Source of the DNA: Desulfosarcina widdelii
GTDB lineage: Bacteria > Desulfobacterota > Desulfobacteria > Desulfobacterales > Desulfosarcinaceae
DNA length: 64,000 nucleotides
Direction of reading: 5' to 3'
NCBI RefSeq assembly: GCF_009688965.1
Contig: NZ_AP021875.1
Span: 558,001 to 622,000 of the forward strand
The notes under the pieces are model-generated. The model was not told the origin of the DNA and did not search any database. It was given only the letters and a program-made list of their open reading frames with translations. A program made the translations under genes and the position numbers. This document shows, one piece after another, positions 1 to 7,978 of this stretch (position 1 is the stretch's first letter; every line of letters begins with the position of its first letter).

Positions 1-1
1 C

Positions 2-1099
2 GAGATGCAACTGCTCAGGGACCTGATCGCAAGGCATCGCATCAACAAGGCCATAATCCAGTGGAATGACGGCCCGGTGTTCGGCAATATTTACCGGATG
101 CTCAGCGACGCGGGCATGGTGCCTGCAGAGTCGGGCAAGGGTAAAAATATTTTCCTGGGAATCGGCATCGCCCTGGCGTTGCAGGCCAAGGCGGTCGGGA
201 TTCTGGATGCGGATATCCGCTCTTTCGATTGTATCCAGCTGGATCGCCTCCTGTACCCGGTGGTGGTGCACAATTATGATTTTTCTAAAGCCTTTTACAC
301 CCGCATTTCCAACCGACGGCTGTACGGACGCGTCAAGCGGCTCCTCATGGACCCGCTCCTGCTTGCGCTCAAGACGAAATTTATCGAGTCCAAGGACAAA
401 AAAATGTTGGGTTTGATCGATTTTCTTTTGCAATTCGATTACCAGCTCTCCGGTGAAGTGGCGTTCCGCTCGGATCTGTTGAAAAAAATGCGTTTTGCCA
501 CCAACTGGGGCGCGGAGATCTTCACCTTGATCGAAGTTTACCGCAAAGCGTCGAGCGCCGCCCAGGTCGATTTTTCCATCGAACCATTCGATCACAAACA
601 TCAGACCGTCTCCGAAGACGACCTGTCCAAGGGCCTCACGCGCATGGCAGTCGATATCGTCACGACGTTGATGAATGCCCTGGTGCAGGGTGAAGGGCTC
701 GATCTGAGCGAGGCTTTCTTCAGGGATCTGCTGACCATCTACATGGGGGTTACCGACAAGTTGACCAAGATGTACTCGGATGAATCCATGTTCAACGATC
801 TCGATTATGATTGGGACGATGAGGAATACCTGGCACGGAATGTATTTGGCGCCTGCATCCTGCACGCCGGTGATATTCTGACGGCCCAGACAACCGATAC
901 CGACCGGCTGTTGCGCCTGGCGAACAGCTACCCCCAGTTTAAGCCATGTCTGGAGGCCGGGTTGGCCAAGGCGATTCTATCCGTCGAATTGGAGCTAAAG
1001 AGAAGCGTTTTCGAAACACCCCATACAGCTTCATGGGAACGCGTGTGTCACAAGATGCCAGAAATCAATGATGTCCTCATTGAGGCGATCCGGGTTTAA
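2..1099 (+). CDS. Glycosyltransferase, glucosyl-3-phosphoglycerate-synthase-like (5' end outside window)
   Basis: The frame is open at the left edge of the window, so the N-terminus is missing. The visible part starts inside a GT-A fold: a GKGK stretch around residue 45 is followed by a hydrophobic strand and the DAD metal/nucleotide-sugar motif (LDADIRSFD, about residues 68-76). The rest is a long, mostly helical C-terminal half. This order resembles retaining glucosyl- or mannosyl-3-phosphoglycerate synthases, which transfer sugar from a nucleotide-sugar to 3-phosphoglycerate to make compatible solutes or glycolipid precursors. The exact acceptor is inference. The gene ends intact with TAA, 30 bases before the group II intron-like sequence begins. 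It could also be another inverting or retaining GT-A enzyme. Confidence 0.6.
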   Translation, partial: EMQLLRDLIARHRINKAIIQWNDGPVFGNIYRMLSDAGMVPAESGKGKNIFLGIGIALALQAKAVGILDADIRSFDCIQLDRLLYPVVVHNYDFSKAFYTRISNRRLYGRVKRLLMDPLLLALKTKFIESKDKKMLGLIDFLLQFDYQLSGEVAFRSDLLKKMRFATNWGAEIFTLIEVYRKASSAAQVDFSIEPFDHKHQTVSEDDLSKGLTRMAVDIVTTLMNALVQGEGLDLSEAFFRDLLTIYMGVTDKLTKMYSDESMFNDLDYDWDDEEYLARNVFGACILHAGDILTAQTTDTDRLLRLANSYPQFKPCLEAGLAKAILSVELELKRSVFETPHTASWERVCHKMPEINDVLIEAIRV

Positions 1100-1129
1100 T
1101 ATCCGCCCCTTTCAGCTGTATTCTCTTCT

Positions 1130-1715
1130 GGTGTGCCACGAGCACACTTTAAATAGAATGTGTGTAACTGTAAAGAAGATGAGGCAGGCACCTCGGAGCA
1201 GGTTTCAAACCTCCTTAAGCTGCGCTGGTGAAAAGCCAGGGGGGGTGAGTATTAAAGAAAAGGTCCCGTTTGATGGGATCAGGTGTGAATCAAGGAGATG
1301 AGCGCAAGCGAACCATTGCTGAGGTGTCGTAAAAATATGGATGGCGTCAAAACTGGGGTGATAGATGCCAGGGTAAGTATAGATGGCAACTGTTTACTGT
1401 CTATGCGTCGTCCGGCATAAAGATGGCATGAACTGGATTCGGGCTTTTGTACGGGAACGCAGAAACCTGTCGTCCCGATGGCAAGGGAGAAACGCAAGTG
1501 GTTGCTCCATGAGCGTGAGAGTATAGATGCAGGGCACAAGGGCGGAACGACCCGTAGTAGTGATGAAGTCTGTGTAATACAGATGGAGCGAAGGGGTTGT
1601 ACTGTCTGCTTTAGTGGTGTGGCCAACCGGAGATGGAAGAAGTTGGTGACTAAGACAAAGTTGTTTTGTATTTCCAATCATATGGTGCGGCAGGGGCGAT
1701 GGGCAGTCGATTGAG
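1130..1715 (+). ncRNA. Truncated group II intron, 5' domains without reverse transcriptase
   Basis: No convincing protein is encoded here. The stretch begins GTGTG, matching the GUGYG 5' end of group II introns. It carries blocks typical of domains I-III, including GCTGAGGTGTCG near 1318, CTGTCGTCCCGATGGCAAGG near 1468 and TACAGATGGAGCGAAGGGG near 1578. In intact introns the last block precedes domain IV with the reverse transcriptase gene. Here that gene, domain V and the 3' end are absent, and the next gene (opposite strand) begins at 1717. It is therefore most likely a dead 5' fragment. The boundaries are estimates. Confidence 0.55.
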
Positions 1716-1716
1716 A

Positions 1717-2034
1717 TCAAATGCCGCGGTCGCATATGTACCGTTCATCGTCATATAAGCACTTGGCTTTGAACCGCTGGTATTCTTCCGGGGAAAGCCA
1801 TTGTTTTCGCAATTCGTCGATTCCGGGAAGAATCCTGGACAATTCGTACTTGAACTCAGAAAGAAGCTTGCCAAGCGATACGTGGATAATCATTTCTTTG
1901 GCGAGCAGTTCCCGTTGACTATAGCGATTATTTTCGGTGATGTCATGGATCGCCACCAACTGCTCGTAAATATCCTTCAGACTGCCGGCTGCATCGGTCA
2001 GGTCCCCGGCTTTATCCTGGCTGATCTCTAACAT
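1717..2034 (-). CDS. Unrecognised small helical protein, last gene of nuclease operon
   Basis: A 105-residue, charged, mostly helical protein with no family I recognise. It has a helix-rich middle (roughly residues 15-75) and a C-terminal region rich in Tyr, Arg and Cys. It lies 52 bases after the 207-residue gene and is the third gene of a minus-strand run that starts with a PD-(D/E)XK-like nuclease. The operon setting suggests an accessory or regulatory partner, which is inference only. Its 3' end abuts the group II intron fragment, so the intron break lies next to this operon. Its reading frame looks intact. Confidence 0.55.
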   Translation of the reverse strand: MLEISQDKAGDLTDAAGSLKDIYEQLVAIHDITENNRYSQRELLAKEMIIHVSLGKLLSEFKYELSRILPGIDELRKQWLSPEEYQRFKAKCLYDDERYICDRGI

Positions 2035-2086
2035 TTTATTTCCTTAACATTTTGATTACAGTCGGATATGCCCTATCCATTTCAAA

Positions 2087-2710
2087 TCAGGACAGGAGGC
2101 TGACCTTCGAACCTTCGACATGAAACCGTAAAATCCGTCGATCCATTTTTTCCGAATTCAACCCGCTTGTCATCAAACAGTAGATGGGATCGATGATCAA
2201 AGTTCGCACATCCTCGGGCGTATTGATAGCCGTCAACGGTACCACATAAGCGCATTCCGTATCTTCCCATGACCGTTTTAAGGAACGATCCTCATCTTCG
2301 TCATAGCGCTGCCATAGGCATTCTTGCTCCAGTTCGAAGCCTTCACCAACCGCGCTGTGGAGCAAAAATTCATTAAGCTTCCACTCACCGGATGAAAAAA
2401 GAACATAAAGCAGTGCCCGAGGGCCGACGATTTCAGCCTCCCCGGTATCGAACAGCTTAATTTGTATGGCCAAACAGGCGCCGGGGTTCCTGGCACCCCT
2501 TTTATAGATACCGTAATTCTGGATCAAATCGTGATATACCCAGTCGCTGGTATTATCCGCATCGTCATCCAGGAATTCGACCTTGCGAATCCCTTCAATC
2601 GATTCCAGCTTCTGTTTCAACAGGGCGGACATTTTTTCCAGCATCGCATCGATTTCTTCGCCGGCCTTGTAGATTACCGTTGCCGCATTGAACAGGTTCT
2701 CTCCATTCAT
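2087..2710 (-). CDS. Unrecognised 207-residue protein, middle gene of nuclease operon
   Basis: This protein has no family signature I can name. It starts with an amphipathic helical region (about residues 10-45) that includes a Lys/Glu-rich coiled-coil-like stretch. A mixed alpha/beta part follows, with an acidic patch (EFLDDDADNTSD) and a second acidic patch (DEDEDRS). It starts 25 bases downstream of the nuclease stop codon, which indicates co-transcription and probably a functional link. It could be a nuclease partner, a sensor subunit or an immunity protein; the sequence does not decide between them. Confidence 0.6.
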   Translation of the reverse strand: MNGENLFNAATVIYKAGEEIDAMLEKMSALLKQKLESIEGIRKVEFLDDDADNTSDWVYHDLIQNYGIYKRGARNPGACLAIQIKLFDTGEAEIVGPRALLYVLFSSGEWKLNEFLLHSAVGEGFELEQECLWQRYDEDEDRSLKRSWEDTECAYVVPLTAINTPEDVRTLIIDPIYCLMTSGLNSEKMDRRILRFHVEGSKVSLLS

Positions 2711-2735
2711 TTTTTTTCCTTTCAGAACGAATCAT

Positions 2736-3455
2736 TCAAGTCATCCAAAAAATCGCATCCTGAGCAAAAATCCTTTGATCGAATAAAAACCAGGGCGGAG
2801 GTCTCCAGAATATCTCTTTTTCAATATCGACGAACACGGATTCCCCTGCCAGCCATTCGAAACCGGTAAAGACGGTCTGTCCCCGCCGACGTAAAAACGC
2901 GATCACCCCATCGGCCCATAAATTCATGGCCGATCCGAAATTCGGCAGATGGTAAAGCAGGACCTCGATCAGGCTGCGCCATCCGATGCAGATCAAACGG
3001 TCACTCCAGGATTTATCCGGAAAACCAGTCAATGATGCGTCTATTTCCCGGCTACCAAGCCCGGTATCCTTGACAAGATAGACATGGAATGCGCTTTTTT
3101 TTTCGTCATCCGGCAGGGCCACCCATTGATTGACCAATTCATGCATGCCGGATATGGGGGAATTCCATTTTATCTCGAACAATACGGTCAACGTCGTTTC
3201 CCCGTTATAAACAAACCGGGCAACAATATCGGGTTCGGTGCGGCCTTCGTTTCTCAGGTTCGGCCAGAAAGAGAGCTTAACATCGGTCGGTGCTGCGGTG
3301 GGCCACGTTTCGGTATCGAAGGGCAACCAGGCACGAAACAAAGCCCACACCTCCCTAACGGACATATACAACAAGGGACCGAAAATGCAGGAGGTGACCT
3401 CATCTTCACGTAGATCGAAGGTCCGATCCTTCCGATGCCTGGCGGCAAATAACAT
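2736..3455 (-). CDS. Putative PD-(D/E)XK-type nuclease, first gene of operon
   Basis: A 239-residue protein with the residue order of the PD-(D/E)XK nuclease fold. There are acidic residues in the first helix (REDEV, residues 16-20), then EPD at 74-76, then a beta strand carrying EIK at 94-96, then NQW at 109-111 in the following helix. Such enzymes cut DNA or RNA with a divalent metal. A good ribosome site (GGAGGGG) precedes the ATG. It heads an operon with two unrecognised proteins and is divergent from an XRE-type regulator, a layout common for defence or toxin-like loci. The nuclease assignment is from motif spacing only; the defence role is inference. Confidence 0.55.
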   Translation of the reverse strand: MLFAARHRKDRTFDLREDEVTSCIFGPLLYMSVREVWALFRAWLPFDTETWPTAAPTDVKLSFWPNLRNEGRTEPDIVARFVYNGETTLTVLFEIKWNSPISGMHELVNQWVALPDDEKKSAFHVYLVKDTGLGSREIDASLTGFPDKSWSDRLICIGWRSLIEVLLYHLPNFGSAMNLWADGVIAFLRRRGQTVFTGFEWLAGESVFVDIEKEIFWRPPPWFLFDQRIFAQDAIFWMT

Positions 3456-3468
3456 ATCCCCTCCAAAG

Positions 3469-3499
3469 TAAAAATTTAAAGTGACGGACTAAAAATTTA
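3469..3499. promoter_or_regulatory. Paired AT-rich repeat, candidate operator for the XRE regulator
   Basis: The decamer TAAAAATTTA occurs twice (3469-3478 and 3490-3499) in direct orientation with a 21 bp period, that is two helical turns. The first copy ends within 15 bases of the nuclease start codon, inside its ribosome-binding zone. That is a plausible place for a repressor such as the divergent XRE protein. No clear sigma-70 promoter was picked out here. Confidence 0.4.
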
Positions 3500-3628
3500 G
3501 CCAGATTTCAATCCATCACTCTAAAAGTACGTCTACTGGCATGAAAAATCAACCGTTATTCAATCTTTCGGATTGTTCAGATATTTCCCCGCTTTTGAGA
3601 TCATCGGCAAAAAGAGGGGGAAATCCTT

Positions 3629-3946
3629 GTGGAAATAAAACAATTACTTGGGGCAAGAATTAAGGAAATAAGGAAAAAGAGGCATCTTACCCAGGAACAG
3701 CTGGCAGAGAAAGTGGGGATCAATCCGAAATACGTGAGCAGCATTGAGCGGGGAAAGGAAAACCCGACCCTTGATACCTTCATCAAAATTGCCGAATCAT
3801 TGGAGGTGGGCATTGGGGATCTGTTTAACCGACTAGAACCGGAGAACCCTAAAAGAAGAATAAAAGATATCGTCTCCATGCTCGAACAGGCGCCTGCCGA
3901 ACAACAAAAGCTGGCATTGAAAGTCCTTTCGGCCCTTTTCATCTAA
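3629..3946 (+). CDS. XRE-family transcriptional regulator
   Basis: A 105-residue protein with a classical Cro/C1-type helix-turn-helix over residues 5-60: GARIKEIRKKRHLTQEQLAE, then KYVSSIERGKENPTLDT in the recognition region. A short C-terminal helical tail may dimerise. The start is GTG at 3629, with AGAGGGGG just upstream as ribosome site. It is transcribed away from the nuclease operon, with about 170 bases of AT-rich DNA between them carrying a repeated decamer. It probably represses the divergent operon and perhaps itself, which is inferred from layout. Confidence 0.85.
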   Translation: MEIKQLLGARIKEIRKKRHLTQEQLAEKVGINPKYVSSIERGKENPTLDTFIKIAESLEVGIGDLFNRLEPENPKRRIKDIVSMLEQAPAEQQKLALKVLSALFI

Positions 3947-5455
3947 CGGCTTGTATTTTAGGGCTTAATCATGGGTTTTAAGGGAATTGTGTACCAAAGC
4001 ACGTAAAATCGCCTGAGAACCCCTGTTTGGCAGGGATTTTAGCATGATTTTGCGGTATAACATACTGTGGTCATAGGATATATTGAACATTTTGTGTCAT
4101 ATCCACGTAACCAACTAAGATCATTAAAAAAAGTTAACACAAAGTTCAAATCTCGAAATTTTAATCCATAGATGGATGCCTTTATCACAAACTGGAAAAT
4201 TAATCTTCGATGCAGGCTAGAAATACACTGCAGATGTATTATTGATACCCACGTTTGCTGAAAATAACGGCATCAATCCAAAATTGTAAGTCGCGCAAGG
4301 CCTAATCAGGTTAATTACAGTCCGTTTTTTATATCATATCTTTCTATCAATTAGGTTGAGTCCCAAGCCGTTTCCGCTATTTCCATCTTTGATAATATGA
4401 ACTTTTACTCCTGTGGATTTCAATTTCCTGAGAAATATGAGAAACTTTTTAGAACAGTCAGATAGAAAACCATTAACTCTATATCCCCCTATGGTAGATA
4501 GATTTAAGAATGGCACTTTTCATAGGGGGAGATTACATCACCAAGCTATTAATTTCCAGAATAGGTATCGACTGCCGTTTTATTAGCGAAATAAGCCCAG
4601 AAAGGGCCATAAATCGAACATACTCACTGTCTCTTCCATAGTGAAAAATGACCTTAATTGCCACATTTCATAGTAAAATCTACCATTCCATACCAGATAT
4701 TTAACAAACTCCCAGGACTTCCGTCCCTTGCCCATAGGGGAGATCCCGATGAACTGGTGAGAATGTAGATCTTTATAATGTCGGCAAAGGGAAGGTCATA
4801 ATGATATCGATTTGCCAAGCTGGTTGAGACGGGAGCGTACGAAAATCTTGGCTTGGATGGATTCTTCTTCGGCTCATGCTTGGCCTTGTTTATCAGTCCA
4901 TTCTCGGACTGCGTTTTGTGTACAGTCGTTGGATTTGTGGGGACCAGAAAAAATCGTTTGAGGACATCGCCAGTCCGTAGCGGGCCGTATTCCGGGTTCG
5001 CCTTTTTTCCGCCACCATTCACTCCCGGATTTCGGGGATTGCTCTGATATTTCCCCTATAGCGAGGCTTGCCCGAAGCCTATTTAAAACAATAACCTGGT
5101 TATAGGCAGTTGTTTTAAACCTCTGCCATTTAAGGATCTAAAACACCTTATCCTCCCAAAGCTTTTAAATTAGAGGGTTCCCAATGGACTATTTGGGTTC
5201 CGTTACAAACCCTTTAAAATCAGGGCTTCACAAGGATTCTAAAAACTGGAAAATAGATTGTCGATTTTTTTTGTTAAAGCTCATCATTTTTTCCATGTAA
5301 AATCAAATAGATAAAATTTTTTTTGAATAGCTGTTAGCTTTTCATTTTTAAATCATACTATTTGGCAGGATGAAAAAAGCCAACCTGCTGGATAAAATGG
5401 TCGGCCCTAATTTTGTCCTATTTAAACTCACACCAATTATAGGGAGGCAATAGCC
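3947..5455. other. Gene-poor 1.5 kb, low GC
   Basis: No intact gene is convincing here. The stretch is AT-rich compared with both sides. A minus-strand 60-codon frame at 4334-4516 and a 122-codon one at 4654-5022 are open, but no family is recognisable. One short minus-strand stretch (4583-4795) reads like real protein and is listed separately. The last 150 bases (5250-5450) are AT-rich and lead into the replication module. They could hold its promoter or origin, but no repeats typical of iterons were seen. Confidence 0.5.
4583..4795 (-). pseudogene. C-terminal gene remnant of unknown family
   Basis: The frame is open from after a TGA at 4796-4798 to a TAA at 4583-4585 and has no start codon. 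The translation has clear protein character: GISPMGKGRKSWEFVKYLVW, then a Tyr/Trp-rich stretch and a terminal FDLWPFLGLFR. It appears to be the C-terminal 70 residues of a gene whose 5' part is lost. I do not recognise the family. The remnant supports the view that this gene-poor stretch is eroded mobile DNA. Confidence 0.35.
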
Positions 5456-6100
5456 ATGAGTAAGAGAAGAAAGAAAGATTCAAAAGAAACGAAAAAGCTG
5501 AAGTTCGAAATTCATGACGACTTCGATGCAGAGGTTAATGAGGGGGTGGCTTCCTCGCAGCTCGAAATTTTTCGAATCAGTCAAGATGAGAAACCCGGAG
5601 TTATTTTTACTCGTCAACACCAGATTGTGCAGGTGCATTACTGCCGCGAACCTGAGATAAAGGGTTATGTCATTTGCAACATCGAAGAGGGCTCTGAAGA
5701 TTGTGTGCTCTGCCAAATAGGGAGGCAGCGACAAAAAAAATTGCTGTTCCCGATTGTATCGTTAGAAACCGAAGATATCGAAGTTCTGTCCGTGTCAAAT
5801 TCTTTGAGGCCCAACGCACTTCTACCTCAAATTCAAAATGTTCTGGAGTCGGAAAAAAAGTGCGCTACGTTTTTCTCTCATGAGGATTATAAGTACACGT
5901 TATCTACCCAAAGCCTGAAAAAAGATCACCGGCGTAGGGTAGTGTCAGTGATAAAGTCATTTGATAAGGCTTGGAAGGCTGGGGAAGTAGACCTCTCTTC
6001 CGTTTACCAGAGAATCAGCAACCTGGCTTTGGCTAATTGCACTGAGATTAAGAAGATGCTCGACTTGAAGGGGATCGACCCTTTTAGTGACGATGACTAA
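5456..6100 (+). CDS. Putative single-stranded-DNA-binding-like replication accessory protein
   Basis: A 214-residue protein with a very basic N-terminus (SKRRKKDSKETKK), a mid-region Cys pair of zinc-ribbon type (CVLC, about residues 83-86, with another Cys ten residues before) and a short acidic tail ending DPFSDDD. A basic or OB-like body with an acidic C-terminal tip is typical of phage and bacterial ssDNA-binding proteins, whose tail recruits partners. It is followed with a 14-base overlap by a helicase gene and then a DNA polymerase gene. The ribosome site is AGGGAGG. The function is inferred from context and tail; I do not recognise the family. Confidence 0.45.
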   Translation: MSKRRKKDSKETKKLKFEIHDDFDAEVNEGVASSQLEIFRISQDEKPGVIFTRQHQIVQVHYCREPEIKGYVICNIEEGSEDCVLCQIGRQRQKKLLFPIVSLETEDIEVLSVSNSLRPNALLPQIQNVLESEKKCATFFSHEDYKYTLSTQSLKKDHRRRVVSVIKSFDKAWKAGEVDLSSVYQRISNLALANCTEIKKMLDLKGIDPFSDDD

Positions 6101-7916
6101 GTGGCGGGGCTCGACGTTTAAAATTGATAGACCGGGCAAACTTAGGCGTTTCCGAAACGATTGGTCTGGTAAAAGAATACTCAAGCTTTTGAAAGAGCAT
6201 AAGGGCAGACTGGCTATTAATTGGGAGATAGGTGTCGGTAAGAGCCACAATATCGATGATGTCATCGAGGCAGCGGTTAACGGTGATTTTTATGATCTGG
6301 TTGTGTGTCTTGAACCGACCCGGCTGCTGATCGATGAGCGTAGATGGATAAAGAATCCGCCGCCCGGAATAAAAATTGTAAATCTGAAGCCAAGACCTAA
6401 GGAAAAATGCGGACCGCAATTAGATCAGGAGTGGTCAAAGTTCGAGCAAAAGGGTCTCGGACTGTTGGGGCGAGAAGAAATTTGCGGTCTTTGTAAAAGG
6501 AAAAAATGTTTTTGGCCCCAGCAATATGGAAAAGCGCTTAAACACACTCGGGCGGTTTTTGCCACACAGGCCCATTTGGAGCGTTCACCGTTCTTTATCG
6601 AGCAGCTTAAAAAATGGACTGAGGCGGAGACGGTTCTGCTTTTGTTGGACGAGGCCGGTTTTATCTGTAAACCATTGCGCCGGAAGATTTCGTTTCAAGA
6701 TATTGAACAATTCCATAACGCATTGAGAATATATGCTCAAAAGGCGAAGAAATCGAAAAAGATTAAACGTTGGTTGTACCTACTGAAGGTACTATTGAAG
6801 GCAATAACCCGGGATCTGCAATCTGCCCAATGGACATTTTTTCCTTTATCGCCGGGGCAGTCCATCAAGCTGCAGAAAATCGGTCACAAGTTGTATGGTG
6901 ATGGGTTTAATTTTATCGCTTATCATCTTGTGCAGTTCGGAAAATCGATTGTTGATTCCAGGGAACGGCATAAAACGGGCGGCATATCCTATGCCATACA
7001 ACCTTTTGTAGATTGCAATGTCATAATTTACAGCGGCACCGCAGAGCATGAGTTCTTAAAATTCAGGATCGGAAAAGATTTTGCGAACCCTTTTGAAAAG
7101 TACCAGTTCGTCCACCGAGGTACGGTCTGGTACAACATTGCTTCACGGCTGGGGACCCGTTCCTTTTTTACCCGTAATGCACTCCAGATTCTTGATTTCT
7201 ATGCCCAACTGATAGGTGAGCGGATATCACAAGGGAAACGACCGCTATTAATTGCAAAGAAACTTTTTATTCAGATTTGTGTGGACGAACTTAACCGCCG
7301 CCTGAAAGATTTTGGGTACGGCCATATTAAAGTCGTCATTGCAGAAAAAGATACCGACCTGAGCAGTAAAAAAGTGGTGCCGATCATTAATTACGGAATG
7401 ATTGGCATCAACAAATTCCAAGATTTTGACTGCGCATTTTGTCTGACCGGCTATTATGTCAATGAGCGGGTAGCCAATAGCATTCTCCAAGATATTGTGG
7501 CTTCCGATCGACACATACCGATCAAGATTAATACCGGTGGGATTCCGCGAAGAAGGACGGCAAAGATTATAAATCATAAGGATCGGTTTTATGATGTCGC
7601 AAAACTGGCGCAGATGGCACTGTCTCAGCAAGAGATGGATGTGGTTTTACAGGCCGTCGGCAGGGTTAGACCATATACAAAACCGAGGGAAATAATCACC
7701 TTTCAATGCAGTAGCCACCCCCGTATGGATTATAGCCGAGAGTTTGACAACATCGGGGAGGCACGGTCGTATTTTTCGATACCGAGCCGCAAAGCACATA
7801 AAACGGCTACCACTAAAGAAAAGATCGAAAAAGCAAGAGGAGAGGGGTTCAACCAGGCGCAGATCGCTAAAAAATTGGGATTAAACATCCGTACGGTTAA
7901 GAGATATTGGAGCTAA
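6087..7916 (+). CDS. SF2-type helicase with C-terminal helix-turn-helix
   Basis: A 609-residue protein. It has a Walker A-like loop near residue 50 (NWEIGVGKSHNIDD), a Walker B with DEAG near residue 190 (LLLLDEAGF) and a motif VI-like QAVGRVRPY near residue 525. These together indicate a superfamily 2 helicase. Between motifs I and II lies a Cys set (CGLCKRKKC) that may bind zinc. The last 35 residues form a helix-turn-helix (NQAQIAKKLGLNIRTVKRYW) resembling resolvase- or sigma-type DNA readers. It overlaps the preceding gene by 14 bases and precedes a family A polymerase gene, so it likely unwinds or primes an episomal or phage genome. The frame appears intact. Confidence 0.6.
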   Translation: MTMTKWRGSTFKIDRPGKLRRFRNDWSGKRILKLLKEHKGRLAINWEIGVGKSHNIDDVIEAAVNGDFYDLVVCLEPTRLLIDERRWIKNPPPGIKIVNLKPRPKEKCGPQLDQEWSKFEQKGLGLLGREEICGLCKRKKCFWPQQYGKALKHTRAVFATQAHLERSPFFIEQLKKWTEAETVLLLLDEAGFICKPLRRKISFQDIEQFHNALRIYAQKAKKSKKIKRWLYLLKVLLKAITRDLQSAQWTFFPLSPGQSIKLQKIGHKLYGDGFNFIAYHLVQFGKSIVDSRERHKTGGISYAIQPFVDCNVIIYSGTAEHEFLKFRIGKDFANPFEKYQFVHRGTVWYNIASRLGTRSFFTRNALQILDFYAQLIGERISQGKRPLLIAKKLFIQICVDELNRRLKDFGYGHIKVVIAEKDTDLSSKKVVPIINYGMIGINKFQDFDCAFCLTGYYVNERVANSILQDIVASDRHIPIKINTGGIPRRRTAKIINHKDRFYDVAKLAQMALSQQEMDVVLQAVGRVRPYTKPREIITFQCSSHPRMDYSREFDNIGEARSYFSIPSRKAHKTATTKEKIEKARGEGFNQAQIAKKLGLNIRTVKRYWS

Positions 7917-7917
7917 A

Positions 7918-7963
7918 GGTGGCATAACCCCTTTATAATATAATATATAGGGGTCGTGTCACC
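7918..7963 (+). promoter_or_regulatory. Long hairpin between helicase and polymerase genes
   Basis: Two 15-base arms (7918-7932 and 7949-7963) can pair with mostly Watson-Crick and some G-U pairs around a 16-base loop made only of A and T. There is no U-tract after it, so it is not a standard terminator. It lies immediately upstream of the polymerase ribosome site (GGAGATAGGGGG) and could attenuate translation, or act at the DNA level as an AT-rich melting element. Confidence 0.45.
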
Positions 7964-7978
7964 CTGGAGATAGGGGGC

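Noticed and set aside
4654..5022. 122-codon minus-strand frame as a gene
   Set aside because: Unnatural composition, no ribosome site, and the overlapping frame at 4583-4795 looks more protein-like.
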